The notes beneath the pieces were generated by a model. The model was not told the DNA's origin and ran no database searches. It saw nothing but the letters and a program-made list of their open reading frames with translations. Below are positions 16,214 to 24,571 of a DNA stretch of 40,414 nt, one piece after another. Source of the DNA: Deltaproteobacteria bacterium. GTDB taxonomy: Bacteria > Desulfobacterota > Desulfuromonadia > Desulfuromonadales > Geopsychrobacteraceae. Position 1 is the first letter of the stretch. Each line of letters starts with the position of its first letter. A program made the translations under genes and the position numbers. The stretch covers positions 1-40,414 of the forward strand of contig JAACTI010000249.1 in NCBI GenBank assembly GCA_009993495.1, written 5' to 3'.

Positions 16214-17641
16214 TTATTCGATCGCAGTTGCAACCTGTGGCAGGGCTGCACCGCCCCCCAGAACCGCAAACAGGTGCACCTGATTCGTTAGCTTGGCCAG
16301 GCGCAGTGCAACCAGGCCTTGTTTGGCCGTAAAGAGTGCGCGCGCGGCATCAAGAACCCCGAGATAATTGTCCAGGCCATGCTCATAGCGCAGCTTGGCC
16401 AGGCGTTCGGCTTCAGCTGTTGCGGTCACCAGGCCCTGCTGGGCCAGGAGCTGCTGATCAATCGTGCTTTTAACCGCCAGGGCGTCGGCGACTTCGCGAA
16501 AAGCGGTCTGAATAGTTTTTTCGTACTGGGCCAGGGCAATATCACGGTCGGTTTGGCTGACCCGATGAGCGGCCCAGGTGCGGGCGTCAAAAATCGGCAG
16601 GGTGAGACTGGGAGAAAACAACCAGGTTTGACTGCCCGCGCCGAAAAGGCCCGACAGTTCGCCACTGGCGGAACCCAAGAGGCCGGTCAGAGAAATACGC
16701 GGGAAGAAGGCGGCGCGCGCCGCCCCCAGAAAGGCGTAGGCTCCTTTAAGTTGATGTTCGGCCGCGAGGATATCCGGGCGCTGCAACAGAACCTCCGAGG
16801 GCAGGCCCGCCGAAATTTCGGCGGGGGCGGCAACGCCAGCAAGATTTGCGGGTAACAGCTGTTCAGCAACCTTGCCACCGGCGAGGAGGGTCAGGGCGTT
16901 TTTGTCCTGCGCCACCAATTGGGTAAAGCGCGCCAGATCCAGACGGGCGGCTTCAAGGGGAATCTGTGCCTGACGTAAATCGAGTTCGGTGGCGTAGCCG
17001 ATGTCGAAACTTTTTTGAATCATGGCGTAGGATTGCTGACGGGTTGCCAGGGTCGCCTGGGCCAGTTGAAGATTTTCCTGGTCGGCGGCTAAGGTCAGGT
17101 AGGTTCTGGCCACTTCGGCAATGAGCGAAATTTGCCCCCCACGGCGCGCTTCTTCACTGGCGAAAAAGGCCTCCAGGGCCTGGGCTTTAAGGCTGCGGAT
17201 GCGACCGAAAAAGTCAATTTCCCAGGCGCTGACGCCAAAATTAACCGCGTAAGATTCCATCACCTGGGAACCACCGAAACTGGCGCTTTGGGCCAGGCGT
17301 TGTTTGCTGTAAGCTCCCGTCGCATCCAGGGTTGGGTACAATTCGGAACCTTGAATGCCGTAAAGACCACGGGCGCGTTCGACATTCAAGCTCGCCAGGC
17401 GCAGGTCACGGTTGGATTCCAAAGCCAGGGCCACCACCTGGCGCAGCTTGGTGTCAGCGAAAAAATTTTGCCAGTTCAATTCTGCTGCCAGAGGGGCTTG
17501 AGGCTCGACGGTCGCTACCGTGTCGGCCTGAGGCCAGGTGGTCTCAATGGGTGGCTGCGGCTGAAGATATTCGGGGGCCAGGGTACAGCCGCCCAGAACC
17601 AGCCCGGCGGTTAGCAGGAGACTTGCAAGGGGTCTCGTCAT
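16214..17641 (-). CDS. RND efflux outer-membrane factor lipoprotein (OprM/NodT type)
   Basis: This 475-residue TolC-superfamily protein has a lipoprotein signal with lipobox LGGC at Cys19, followed by TLAPEYLQPQPP as in OprM-like proteins. The two OEP repeats are recognisable: NRDLRLASLNVERARGLYGIQ with WEIDFFGRIRSLKAQAL in the first, and RPDILAAEHQLKGAYAFLGAARAAFFP with YEKTIQTAFREVADAL in the second. It forms the outer-membrane duct of the tripartite pump. Its ATG overlaps the pump gene stop (ATGA, 17638-17641), so translation is coupled. Confidence 0.92.
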   Translation of the reverse strand: MTRPLASLLLTAGLVLGGCTLAPEYLQPQPPIETTWPQADTVATVEPQAPLAAELNWQNFFADTKLRQVVALALESNRDLRLASLNVERARGLYGIQGSELYPTLDATGAYSKQRLAQSASFGGSQVMESYAVNFGVSAWEIDFFGRIRSLKAQALEAFFASEEARRGGQISLIAEVARTYLTLAADQENLQLAQATLATRQQSYAMIQKSFDIGYATELDLRQAQIPLEAARLDLARFTQLVAQDKNALTLLAGGKVAEQLLPANLAGVAAPAEISAGLPSEVLLQRPDILAAEHQLKGAYAFLGAARAAFFPRISLTGLLGSASGELSGLFGAGSQTWLFSPSLTLPIFDARTWAAHRVSQTDRDIALAQYEKTIQTAFREVADALAVKSTIDQQLLAQQGLVTATAEAERLAKLRYEHGLDNYLGVLDAARALFTAKQGLVALRLAKLTNQVHLFAVLGGGAALPQVATAIE

Positions 17642-20600
17642 GGGGTTTCTCCCGGATGTTTTTCATCGTTGTACTTCAGCGTCATCGGTTTTTTGTTTTT
17701 GCCCAGAGCTTTGGAGATAAGGACATAAAAGAGGGGCGCAAACAGGGTCACCAGAAAGGTTGCCGTGATTGTGCCGCCCAGTACGCCAGTGCCGATAGCG
17801 CGTTGCGCCCCCGACCCGGCTCCGCTGGCCAGGACCAGGGGTAAAATGCCGAAACCAAAGGCCAGCGAGGTCATAATGATCGGGCGCAACCTCAGTCGAG
17901 CTGCTTCGAGCGTTGCCTCAATCAGGCCCACGCCTTCATCGACGCGCGCCCTGGCAAACTGGACAATGAGGATAGCATTCTTAGTGGTCAAACCCAAGGT
18001 GGTGAGCAGGCCAATTTGGAAATAAACATCGTTGGGCATTCCCGAAAAACTCGCGGCTAGAGCTCCGCCGACAACCCCAAGGGGCAGACAGATCATAATG
18101 GCGATGGGAATCGGCCAGCTTTCATAAAGGGCTGCCAGGCAGAGGAAAATAACAAACACCGAAAAGGCATAGAGCAGGGGGGCCTGTGACCCCGCCATGC
18201 GTTCCTGATACGAAAGCCCGGTCCAGTCAAAACCTATCCCCTGGGGCAGCTTGGCAATCAGCTCTTCCATGGCCTGCATGGCATCGCCGGAACTATATCC
18301 CGGTGCGGGTTCGCCCCAAAAGTTAATGGAGGGAAAGGCGTTAAAGCGTTCGAGTTTTGGCGATCCGGTTGTCCAACGCCCGGTGGCAAAGGAAGAGAAG
18401 GGCACCATTTTCCCCTGGTTGTTGCGCACATAAAGTTTGTTAATATCTTGCGGCAGCATGCGATAAGGCGCATCGGCCTGCACGTAAACCCGTTTAACCC
18501 GCCCCGCCTGGATAAAATCATTGACATAAGCACCGCCAAAAGCGGCACCTATGGTGTTGTGAATAGAGGTAATGGGGATTCCCAGGGCGCCGGCCTTGTT
18601 CCAGTCGACGTCAACCCGGTATTCGGGGACATCCTGCATGCCATTGGGGCGCACCTTAACCAGGCGAGGATCCTGCGCCGCCATCCCCAGCAGCTGATTG
18701 CGTGCTGCCATCAATTGGGCGTGTCCCAGACCACCGCGGTCTTGCAGTTGCAAATCGAAACCCGAGGCTTGTCCCAGCTCGATAACCGCCGGTGGCGGAA
18801 AAGCGAAGACCAGCCCTTCTTTCATCTGAGAAAAGGCGCGCATGGCTCGTTCGGCAACGGCCCCGACCTTCAAGTCCGGGCGCTGGCGCTGATCCCAGTC
18901 TTTAAGTCTAACGAAGCCCAGAGCCATATTTTGTCCCTGCCCCGAGAAGCTGAAACCTGCCACCGACAGCATAGAATCAACGGCTTCTTTTTCGTTTTGT
19001 TCAAAGTGCTGCCGAACTTTGGTCAGCACGGCCTCGGTCTGCTCAAGGGTTGATCCCGAAGGGAGCATGGCTTGAACGAAGAGGATGCCTTGATCTTCAT
19101 TGGGCAGATAAGATGTCGGCATGCGCTGTAACAGGTAGACCATGGCGACCATAATTAAAGCGAAAAGCACCAGATAACGGAATTTTTTGACCAGAACCCG
19201 GCCAACCAGACGCACATACTGATCACGTGCCTTGAAAAAAATGCGATCAAACCAGCGAAAAAAGGGACGTAAAAACCAGACAGCACCATCGGAAGGCTCG
19301 TGGCCTTTGGCCACTGGGCGCAGAAAACCGGCGCAAAGCACGGGGGTCAAAATCAGGGCCACCACCACCGACAGCAGCATGGAAGAAATCACCGTCACTG
19401 AAAACTGCCGGTAGATAACCCCGGTGGAGCCCGGGAAAAATGCCATGGGCGCAAAGACCGCCGACAAAACCAGTCCGATACCAATGAGGGCGCTGGTGAT
19501 TTCCGTCATAGATTTCGCCGTGGCTTCCCGGGGCGAAAGTCCTTCTTCCGACATAATACGTTCGACGTTTTCCACCACGACAATCGCATCGTCGACCAAC
19601 AGACCGATGGCGAGCACCATGGCAAACATGGTTAACATATTGATGGAAAAACCAAATAACCCCAGAATGCCGAAGGTGCCCAACAACACCACCGGTACCG
19701 CAATCATGGGAATAAGGGTGGCCCGGAATGTTCCCATAAACAGGTACATAATCACAAAAACCAGCAAGACGGCTTCAATCAGCGTTTTTACCACTTCGTC
19801 AATGGCAACCCGGGTAAAAGGGGTGGTGTCGTAGGGGTAGATGACTTTCATCCCCGCGGGGAAAAACTCGCTCATCTCCGCCAGCTTGGCCCTGACGGCG
19901 CTCGCAGTATCCAGAGCATTGGCCCCGGCAGACTGACGAATCGCCAAAGCCGAGGCGGGCTTGCCATTGAAGTTTGCCACCACATCATAACGTTCAGTCC
20001 CCAGTTCCGTGCGACCGATATCACCGATTCGAATCACCGCACCATCGGGCTTGATATGGATAGGGATAGCGGCAAATTCTGCCGGTGTCTGCAACAGATG
20101 CTGGACAATAATCGCCGCATTCATGCGTTGTCCGGGTTCGGCGGGAGCCCCACCAAACTGGCCGGCAGAAACTTCGACATTGTAGTTGCGCAAGGCCAGC
20201 ACAACGTCTTCGACCGTCAGCCCGTAGCTTACGAGCTTGTCGGGGTTCAACCAGATACGCATGGCGTATTGTGAGCCGAAGGTCGTAACCTCACCCACCC
20301 CCGGCACCCGTGACAGAATCTTTTCCAGGTTCGACTGGGCGTAATCCCGCAGATCGTTGCCGTCCATGCTGCCATCTTCCGAGACCAGGCCGACAATAAT
20401 CAGGAAATTCCGGGTCGATTTGCTCACCGAAACCCCCGAGCGCTGCACCACATCCGGCAGGCTGGCCATGGCCAGTTGCAGTTTGTTCTGCACTTTTGAC
20501 CAGGCGACATCGGGATCGGTTCCCGGTTTAAAAGTTAAATCAATCCGCGATACGCCCGACGAAGAGCTGGTGCCGGAAAGGTAGAGCATGTCATCCAAGC

Positions 20601-20814
20601 CGGTCATCTTCTGTTCAATAATCTGGGTGACGGTGTTTTCCACCGTTTCGCCCGAGGCGCCTGGAAAGAAGGCGTCGATGGCGATGGACGGTGGAGCAAT
20701 CGGCGGATACTGGGCAATTGGCAGATTGTAAATCGCCAGCCCGCCTGCGGTCATAATGATAATCGCAATAACCCAGGCAAAGACCGGGCGATCGAGAAAA
20801 AATTTCGATAACAT
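17638..20814 (-). CDS. RND multidrug efflux pump, HAE1/AcrB type
   Basis: This 1058-residue inner-membrane proton antiporter has the usual AcrB layout. It begins MLSKFFLDRPVFAWVIAI, with a first porter domain and TM2-6 (LIPMIAVPVVLLGTFGIL). The TM4 proton relay is LAIGLLVDDAIVVVENV with the adjacent Asp pair. A second porter domain follows (PFSSFATGRWTTGSPKLERFN), and the C-terminal TM block has TTKNAILIVQFA and the conserved lysine. HAE1 pumps export hydrophobic drugs, dyes, bile salts and solvents. A GGAG RBS lies 7 bases before the ATG. The gene is between adaptor and outer-membrane genes of the same operon. Substrate range cannot be predicted. Confidence 0.95.
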   Translation of the reverse strand: MLSKFFLDRPVFAWVIAIIIMTAGGLAIYNLPIAQYPPIAPPSIAIDAFFPGASGETVENTVTQIIEQKMTGLDDMLYLSGTSSSSGVSRIDLTFKPGTDPDVAWSKVQNKLQLAMASLPDVVQRSGVSVSKSTRNFLIIVGLVSEDGSMDGNDLRDYAQSNLEKILSRVPGVGEVTTFGSQYAMRIWLNPDKLVSYGLTVEDVVLALRNYNVEVSAGQFGGAPAEPGQRMNAAIIVQHLLQTPAEFAAIPIHIKPDGAVIRIGDIGRTELGTERYDVVANFNGKPASALAIRQSAGANALDTASAVRAKLAEMSEFFPAGMKVIYPYDTTPFTRVAIDEVVKTLIEAVLLVFVIMYLFMGTFRATLIPMIAVPVVLLGTFGILGLFGFSINMLTMFAMVLAIGLLVDDAIVVVENVERIMSEEGLSPREATAKSMTEITSALIGIGLVLSAVFAPMAFFPGSTGVIYRQFSVTVISSMLLSVVVALILTPVLCAGFLRPVAKGHEPSDGAVWFLRPFFRWFDRIFFKARDQYVRLVGRVLVKKFRYLVLFALIMVAMVYLLQRMPTSYLPNEDQGILFVQAMLPSGSTLEQTEAVLTKVRQHFEQNEKEAVDSMLSVAGFSFSGQGQNMALGFVRLKDWDQRQRPDLKVGAVAERAMRAFSQMKEGLVFAFPPPAVIELGQASGFDLQLQDRGGLGHAQLMAARNQLLGMAAQDPRLVKVRPNGMQDVPEYRVDVDWNKAGALGIPITSIHNTIGAAFGGAYVNDFIQAGRVKRVYVQADAPYRMLPQDINKLYVRNNQGKMVPFSSFATGRWTTGSPKLERFNAFPSINFWGEPAPGYSSGDAMQAMEELIAKLPQGIGFDWTGLSYQERMAGSQAPLLYAFSVFVIFLCLAALYESWPIPIAIMICLPLGVVGGALAASFSGMPNDVYFQIGLLTTLGLTTKNAILIVQFARARVDEGVGLIEATLEAARLRLRPIIMTSLAFGFGILPLVLASGAGSGAQRAIGTGVLGGTITATFLVTLFAPLFYVLISKALGKNKKPMTLKYNDEKHPGETP

Positions 20815-20826
20815 CCCTGGTCTCCG

Positions 20827-22023
20827 TTAGTTGGCAGTTGCGGATGCTTGGGCCGCGTCGGTCGATTTTTGTTCAGGCACAAAGGGGCTGGCTTGCACTT
20901 TGGTTCCGGGGCGCAGCATGGTCAGCCCTTCAACAATCACCCGATCACCAGCGGCCAGGCCCTCGGCTACCAGCCAGCGATGACCTATGGCGCGATCCAG
21001 GATCAAAGGACGATAAACTGCCGTGTTTTCCGCGTCGAGCACCAGGGCATAAGGTTTGCCTTTCGGATCCCGGGCGACCCCCTGCTGCGGTACCAGTAGC
21101 GCCTGTTCATTCACCCCTTCCTGAATGCGGGCCTGAACATACATGCCCGGCAGCAATGCGGCATCGGGATTAGGAAAGAGGGCGCGCAGGGTCACCGAGC
21201 CGGTGGTTGGATCAACACTGATGTCGCTGAATTGCAGCACCCCTTCGTGGGGATCGGCGGTACCATCTTCTTGAATAAGGGTGACTTTATTATGATTTTC
21301 GCTTTTGACCAGGCGGCCATCTTCCAGGCGGCGCTTGAGACTCAGCAGATCGCTGGTCGATTGGGCAACATCAACATAGAGAGGATCCAACTGCTGAATC
21401 CTGGCCAGGGGCAAGGGTTGATAGGCGCTGACAATTGCGCCAACGGTGACCATTGAGCGGCCAATTCGTCCTGAAATGGGAGCCTGCACCTTGGTATATT
21501 CCAGATTGATGCGGGCCGATTCCAGGCTGGCCTGCCAGAACTGAATATCGGCTTCGGCCTGCACCAGGGCCGCAGCGGCATCGTCGTAATTCTGCCGGCT
21601 GACCGCCTTGACCGCTACCAGCTCTTTGGCCCGCGCGGCCCGGGCCTTAAGGGACGGCAAACTGGCCCGCGCCCGCGCCAGAGCGGCTTCGGCACTGTTC
21701 AGGGCCGCGGCAAAGGGTTCCGGATTTATCTGGTAAAGAACCTGACCCGCTTTAACCTCAGACCCTTCAGTAAACAGGCGCTTCTGAATGAGGCCGCTGA
21801 CCTGGGGCCGAATTTCGGCAAGCTTAAAGGCAGCCGTGCGACCGGGAAGTGTCGTTGCAAGTGAAATTTTTTCCGGCTCCAGGGTGACATAGCTAACCTG
21901 CGGTAGCGGTCGCTGCGCGGGCGCCTGTTGCTGCTGCTGGTTGCAGCCGTAAAGAAACAGACCGCCCAGCAGCAGGGTCAAGATAGACAAAACGTTTGTC
22001 AATAAATGTTTTTGTGGTCGCAT
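20827..22023 (-). CDS. RND efflux periplasmic adaptor (AcrA/MexA type) lipoprotein
   Basis: This 398-residue membrane-fusion protein has a lipobox LYGC (Cys27) after one hydrophobic segment. A lipoyl-like domain follows (RPQVSGLIQKRLFTEGSEVKAGQVLYQI), then an alpha-hairpin rich in Ala/Glu and the second lipoyl half (YTKVQAPISGRIGRS). The beta-barrel and proximal domains include PGMYVQARIQEGV and ALLVPQQGVARDPKG. It links the pump to the outer-membrane factor. The start at 22023 (GGAG, 8-base spacing) is preferred to the in-frame ATG at 22071, since it places the lipoprotein signal at the N-terminus. Confidence 0.92.
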   Translation of the reverse strand: MRPQKHLLTNVLSILTLLLGGLFLYGCNQQQQQAPAQRPLPQVSYVTLEPEKISLATTLPGRTAAFKLAEIRPQVSGLIQKRLFTEGSEVKAGQVLYQINPEPFAAALNSAEAALARARASLPSLKARAARAKELVAVKAVSRQNYDDAAAALVQAEADIQFWQASLESARINLEYTKVQAPISGRIGRSMVTVGAIVSAYQPLPLARIQQLDPLYVDVAQSTSDLLSLKRRLEDGRLVKSENHNKVTLIQEDGTADPHEGVLQFSDISVDPTTGSVTLRALFPNPDAALLPGMYVQARIQEGVNEQALLVPQQGVARDPKGKPYALVLDAENTAVYRPLILDRAIGHRWLVAEGLAAGDRVIVEGLTMLRPGTKVQASPFVPEQKSTDAAQASATAN

Positions 22024-22129
22024 CGACAAGATCTCCAGGATTGGTAACGGGGTCGACCCTTGACTTTTCATGGCATTGATTCTACGGAAGAGGCAGGGCG
22101 GGGGAGAAGGTTCCGCCGGTCAGTAGAGC

Positions 22130-22714
22130 TCATGTTTCGAGAGCCCTCCAACTGGCGGCGGCGGTCTGCTCAATCAGCGCATCATCGAGCTCGACATAGC
22201 CTGACAGCGCATCGCGCAACAAAAAAATCACCGGTCCGAAAGTCATGGCCAAATACAGCGGAAGCGGCAGCTTTTGCTGATTTTTTTGACTGATGCTGGC
22301 AAAAAGGTTGGCAAAAGGGTTGGGTGGTTCCTTGACCTCAGCGTGCAGAAACTTGGCGTGCTTTTCTTCGCTGCCGTAGGGTGAGCTGTAATATTGTTCA
22401 AGAAATTTAAATTCATGGGGGCGTTCTTTTAAATAATGGATGAGATTAACCACCAATTGAATATGCTGCTGCTGATCCGATAGCGTGGAATCGAAATTGT
22501 GCGTGATGGTCTGCTGAAGCTCCTCATCAACCTGCTTGAAAACAGCGTGAATCAGCTCGTCTTTATCTTTGAAATAACGATAAATACTCCCGACGCCCAC
22601 GCCGGCGCGACTTGCCAGCTGGGAGATCGGCGAGCTATGAAAACCGTTTTCGGCAAACTGCTCCAGCGCTGTCTGCAAGATAATTTCTGCTTTTTGGGGT
22701 GGAACTTGCTTCAT
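22130..22714 (-). CDS. TetR/AcrR-family repressor of the RND efflux operon
   Basis: This 194-residue protein has an N-terminal HTH: AEIILQTALEQFAENGFHSSPISQLASRAGVGVGSIYRYFKDKDEL carries the TetR signature (residues ~10-55). The variable C-terminal ligand domain follows. The start at 22714 (AAAGAG upstream) is chosen over the in-frame ATG at 22774 because the longer form would run through its own promoter and operator. It is the first gene of the block, 106 bases ahead of the adaptor gene. The natural inference is autoregulation and repression of the pump, relieved by a hydrophobic ligand. Confidence 0.9.
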   Translation of the reverse strand: MKQVPPQKAEIILQTALEQFAENGFHSSPISQLASRAGVGVGSIYRYFKDKDELIHAVFKQVDEELQQTITHNFDSTLSDQQQHIQLVVNLIHYLKERPHEFKFLEQYYSSPYGSEEKHAKFLHAEVKEPPNPFANLFASISQKNQQKLPLPLYLAMTFGPVIFLLRDALSGYVELDDALIEQTAAASWRALET

Positions 22715-22734
22715 GGAATCTCTTTCCGGAATGA

Positions 22735-22774
22735 ACGTTCCGTCAGTTATACGGACGTGAAGGCGTTCTGTCAA
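22735..22774 (-). promoter_or_regulatory. tetR promoter with overlapping operator
   Basis: On the minus strand TTGACA (22769-22774) and TATAAC (22746-22751) are separated by exactly 17 bases, a near-consensus sigma70 promoter. An imperfect inverted repeat covers the -10 box: ACGTTCCGT (22735-22743) faces ACGGACGT (22751-22758) on the plus strand. Repressor binding here would block RNA polymerase, the usual TetR autoregulation layout. Confidence 0.7.
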
Positions 22775-22802
22775 GGAGCGCGGGAAAAAACTGGTCTAGC
22801 GG

Positions 22803-22850
22803 CTCCCATTATGCAATAGTGCATTTCAATGCATTATCGCATAATGGGAG
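22803..22850. promoter_or_regulatory. Long inverted repeat with two TyrR-like sites before the sigma54 activator gene
   Basis: Two 21-nt arms (22803-22823 and 22830-22850) match at 19 of 21 positions around a TTTCAA loop. Each arm also contains its own palindrome with a 6-base spacer: TTATGC-N6-GCATTT (22809-22826) and CAATGC-N6-GCATAA (22828-22845). The right arm runs into the GGGAGG Shine-Dalgarno of the activator gene (start 22857). The same motif recurs at 24286-24303. This looks like an autoregulatory site, and as RNA the stem would also mask the RBS. Confidence 0.7.
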
Positions 22851-22856
22851 GAATTT

Positions 22857-24257
22857 ATGAGCTTAAGCAACAGTCGCCAGGAAATTGAGGCTTTAAATCG
22901 TGAGCTGAATGCGATTATCAACTCGTCGTCAGATGGTTTATTCGTCTGTCGGGCCGATGGCACAGTGATTCGCGTTAACCCTGCCTCGGAACGCCTGCAC
23001 GATATTTGCGCCGCCGATGTTTTGGGGCAAAATATTTTTACTCTGGTCGATGAAGGCTTTGTCGATCGGAGCGCGGCACTGGAAGCCATCCGCAACCGTC
23101 GCCAAATGAGCGTGCTGCAAAATCATCGCGGGCGCAAACTCATGTCAACGGGCACGCCGGTGTTCGATGAGCAGGGCGAACTGGAGTTGGTGGTCGTCAC
23201 GGTGCGCGATGTGACCGAACTGGATCAGCTGCAACGTAATCTGGAGGAAGAGGCTACCCGCAGCAGCCAATTTCGCGAACAGATGCTTGCCATGCAGCAA
23301 TTGAAGCTTGAAGAGCGCCAAATTATCGCGCGCAGCCCGGCCATGGTGCAGGTTTTACAACAAGCGGTGCGGGTTGGCGGCTCCGACTCAACCGTGTTGA
23401 TTCTGGGGGAATCGGGCGTTGGCAAGGGGGTTATTGCCGACCTGATTCATAGTCATTCTAAACGTGCCGGCGGGCCGATGATTCGCATCAACTGCGGAGC
23501 CATTCCGGAAACCCTGATCGAGTCGGAACTCTTTGGTTACGAAAAAGGGGCCTTTACGGGCGCCCAGAGCGCCAAGCCGGGCTATTTTGAGCTGGCCGAT
23601 GGCGGCACCCTGTTTCTGGACGAAGTCGCCGAGCTGCCCATGGTGTCACAGGTGAAATTGCTGCGTTTTCTCGAAGATGGCCGCATCTGTCGCCTGGGCT
23701 GCACCACCAATATCAAGGTCAACGTCCGGGTGTTGGCCGCAACCCACCGCAACCTCGAACAGATGGTGACGGACGAACACTTTCGCCTTGATCTGTTTTA
23801 CCGCTTGCATGTGATCCCCTTGGTGGTTCCGCCCCTGCGTGAGCGCCGTGATTGTTTGCTGCCCCTGCTGCGCCATTATATTCACCTGTTTGCCCAGAAA
23901 ATTCAGGTCGAACGTCGCCTCGGCAACACCGCCCTCGATGCCCTGCTGGCCTACGATTACCCCGGCAACGTCCGCGAATTGATGAATCTGTGTGAGCGTC
24001 TGGTGGTGATGACTGAGACCGAGGTGATTGGCAAATCTGACTTGCCTGCCGCCTTGCGCCGGCAAGGGGGGAAAATGCCTGACGCCCCAGCCGACTGGCA
24101 GCCCGGCCAGAAGCTGAATGACGTATTAAACCAGACCGAACGCCAGCTTTTGACAAAATTGCGCGAACGTTTTACCAGCCAAGCACAAATTGCTGCCCAT
24201 CTGGGGGTGAACCAATCAACCGTAGCGCGCAAGCTGAAAAAATATGCCCTGAATTAA
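22857..24257 (+). CDS. PAS-domain sigma54-dependent activator with TyrR-type HTH
   Basis: This 466-residue enhancer-binding protein has a PAS sensor at residues ~15-120 (INSSSDGLFVCRADGTVIRVN). The AAA+ domain has Walker A GESGVGKG at 184-191, the sigma54-contact loop GAFTGA at 231-236, and Walker B LFLDE with Asp255/Glu256. YDYPGNVREL follows, and the C-terminal HTH is SQAQIAAHLGVNQSTVARKLKKY (441-463). The HTH resembles the TyrR/PhhR class rather than the common Fis class. The gene points at the proline catabolic genes, whose promoter has a matching palindrome and a sigma54 box. It is most likely their activator, with the PAS domain sensing a ligand or redox state. Confidence 0.88.
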   Translation: MSLSNSRQEIEALNRELNAIINSSSDGLFVCRADGTVIRVNPASERLHDICAADVLGQNIFTLVDEGFVDRSAALEAIRNRRQMSVLQNHRGRKLMSTGTPVFDEQGELELVVVTVRDVTELDQLQRNLEEEATRSSQFREQMLAMQQLKLEERQIIARSPAMVQVLQQAVRVGGSDSTVLILGESGVGKGVIADLIHSHSKRAGGPMIRINCGAIPETLIESELFGYEKGAFTGAQSAKPGYFELADGGTLFLDEVAELPMVSQVKLLRFLEDGRICRLGCTTNIKVNVRVLAATHRNLEQMVTDEHFRLDLFYRLHVIPLVVPPLRERRDCLLPLLRHYIHLFAQKIQVERRLGNTALDALLAYDYPGNVRELMNLCERLVVMTETEVIGKSDLPAALRRQGGKMPDAPADWQPGQKLNDVLNQTERQLLTKLRERFTSQAQIAAHLGVNQSTVARKLKKYALN

Positions 24258-24281
24258 ACCTTGGACGTGTGTTAGGGTCGT

Positions 24282-24307
24282 TTCTTTATGCGTTTATGCA
24301 TAAAGAA
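24282..24307. promoter_or_regulatory. Palindromic activator site upstream of the P5C dehydrogenase gene
   Basis: This is a perfect 10-bp inverted repeat, TTCTTTATGC (24282-24291) and GCATAAAGAA (24298-24307), around GTTTAT. Its core TTATGC-N6-GCATAA is the symmetric version of the two sites at 22809-22845. It lies about 160 bases upstream of the sigma54 promoter, a normal enhancer distance. Following the activator stop, it could also act as a hairpin, but it has no T-run. Confidence 0.7.
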
Positions 24308-24463
24308 GTGCCCAGGAGCCCAGGAGGCATCCTCCCACACCAAAGACCTGCTCTGCCGGCGGCAAGAAAAAAATTTGTCCCTGGTTGTTAAGTCGCTGAA
24401 ATCTGGTAGACTTTTCACTCACTGCGGGCCGATCCCAGGGACAGAGGCTCAACCGAACGAAGT

Positions 24464-24480
24464 TTGGCTTATTCTTTGCT
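24464..24480 (+). promoter_or_regulatory. sigma54 (-24/-12) promoter
   Basis: The sequence TTGGCTTATTCTTTGCT carries GG at 24466-24467 and GC at 24478-24479 with exactly 10 bases between, and TTTGC at the -12 side. Transcription would start near 24491, giving a leader of about 80 bases before the dehydrogenase ATG. Confidence 0.75.
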
Positions 24481-24571
24481 CTCATTTCAACACTCCAGAT
24501 TCATCAAAGAGCAACGAGATCGACGGCCAACCCTGGTCAAGAACCGTAAAAACAGCCGAAGAGGAGCATTA

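Noticed and set aside
22803..22850. Inverted repeat as an insertion-sequence end or CRISPR repeat
   Set aside because: There is one hairpin only, no spacer series and no transposase nearby. The half-sites recur at 24286, which fits a regulator binding site.
24464..24571. Longer N-terminus for the P5C dehydrogenase
   Set aside because: That start lies on the sigma54 promoter itself. The ATG at 24572 has GAGGAG upstream.
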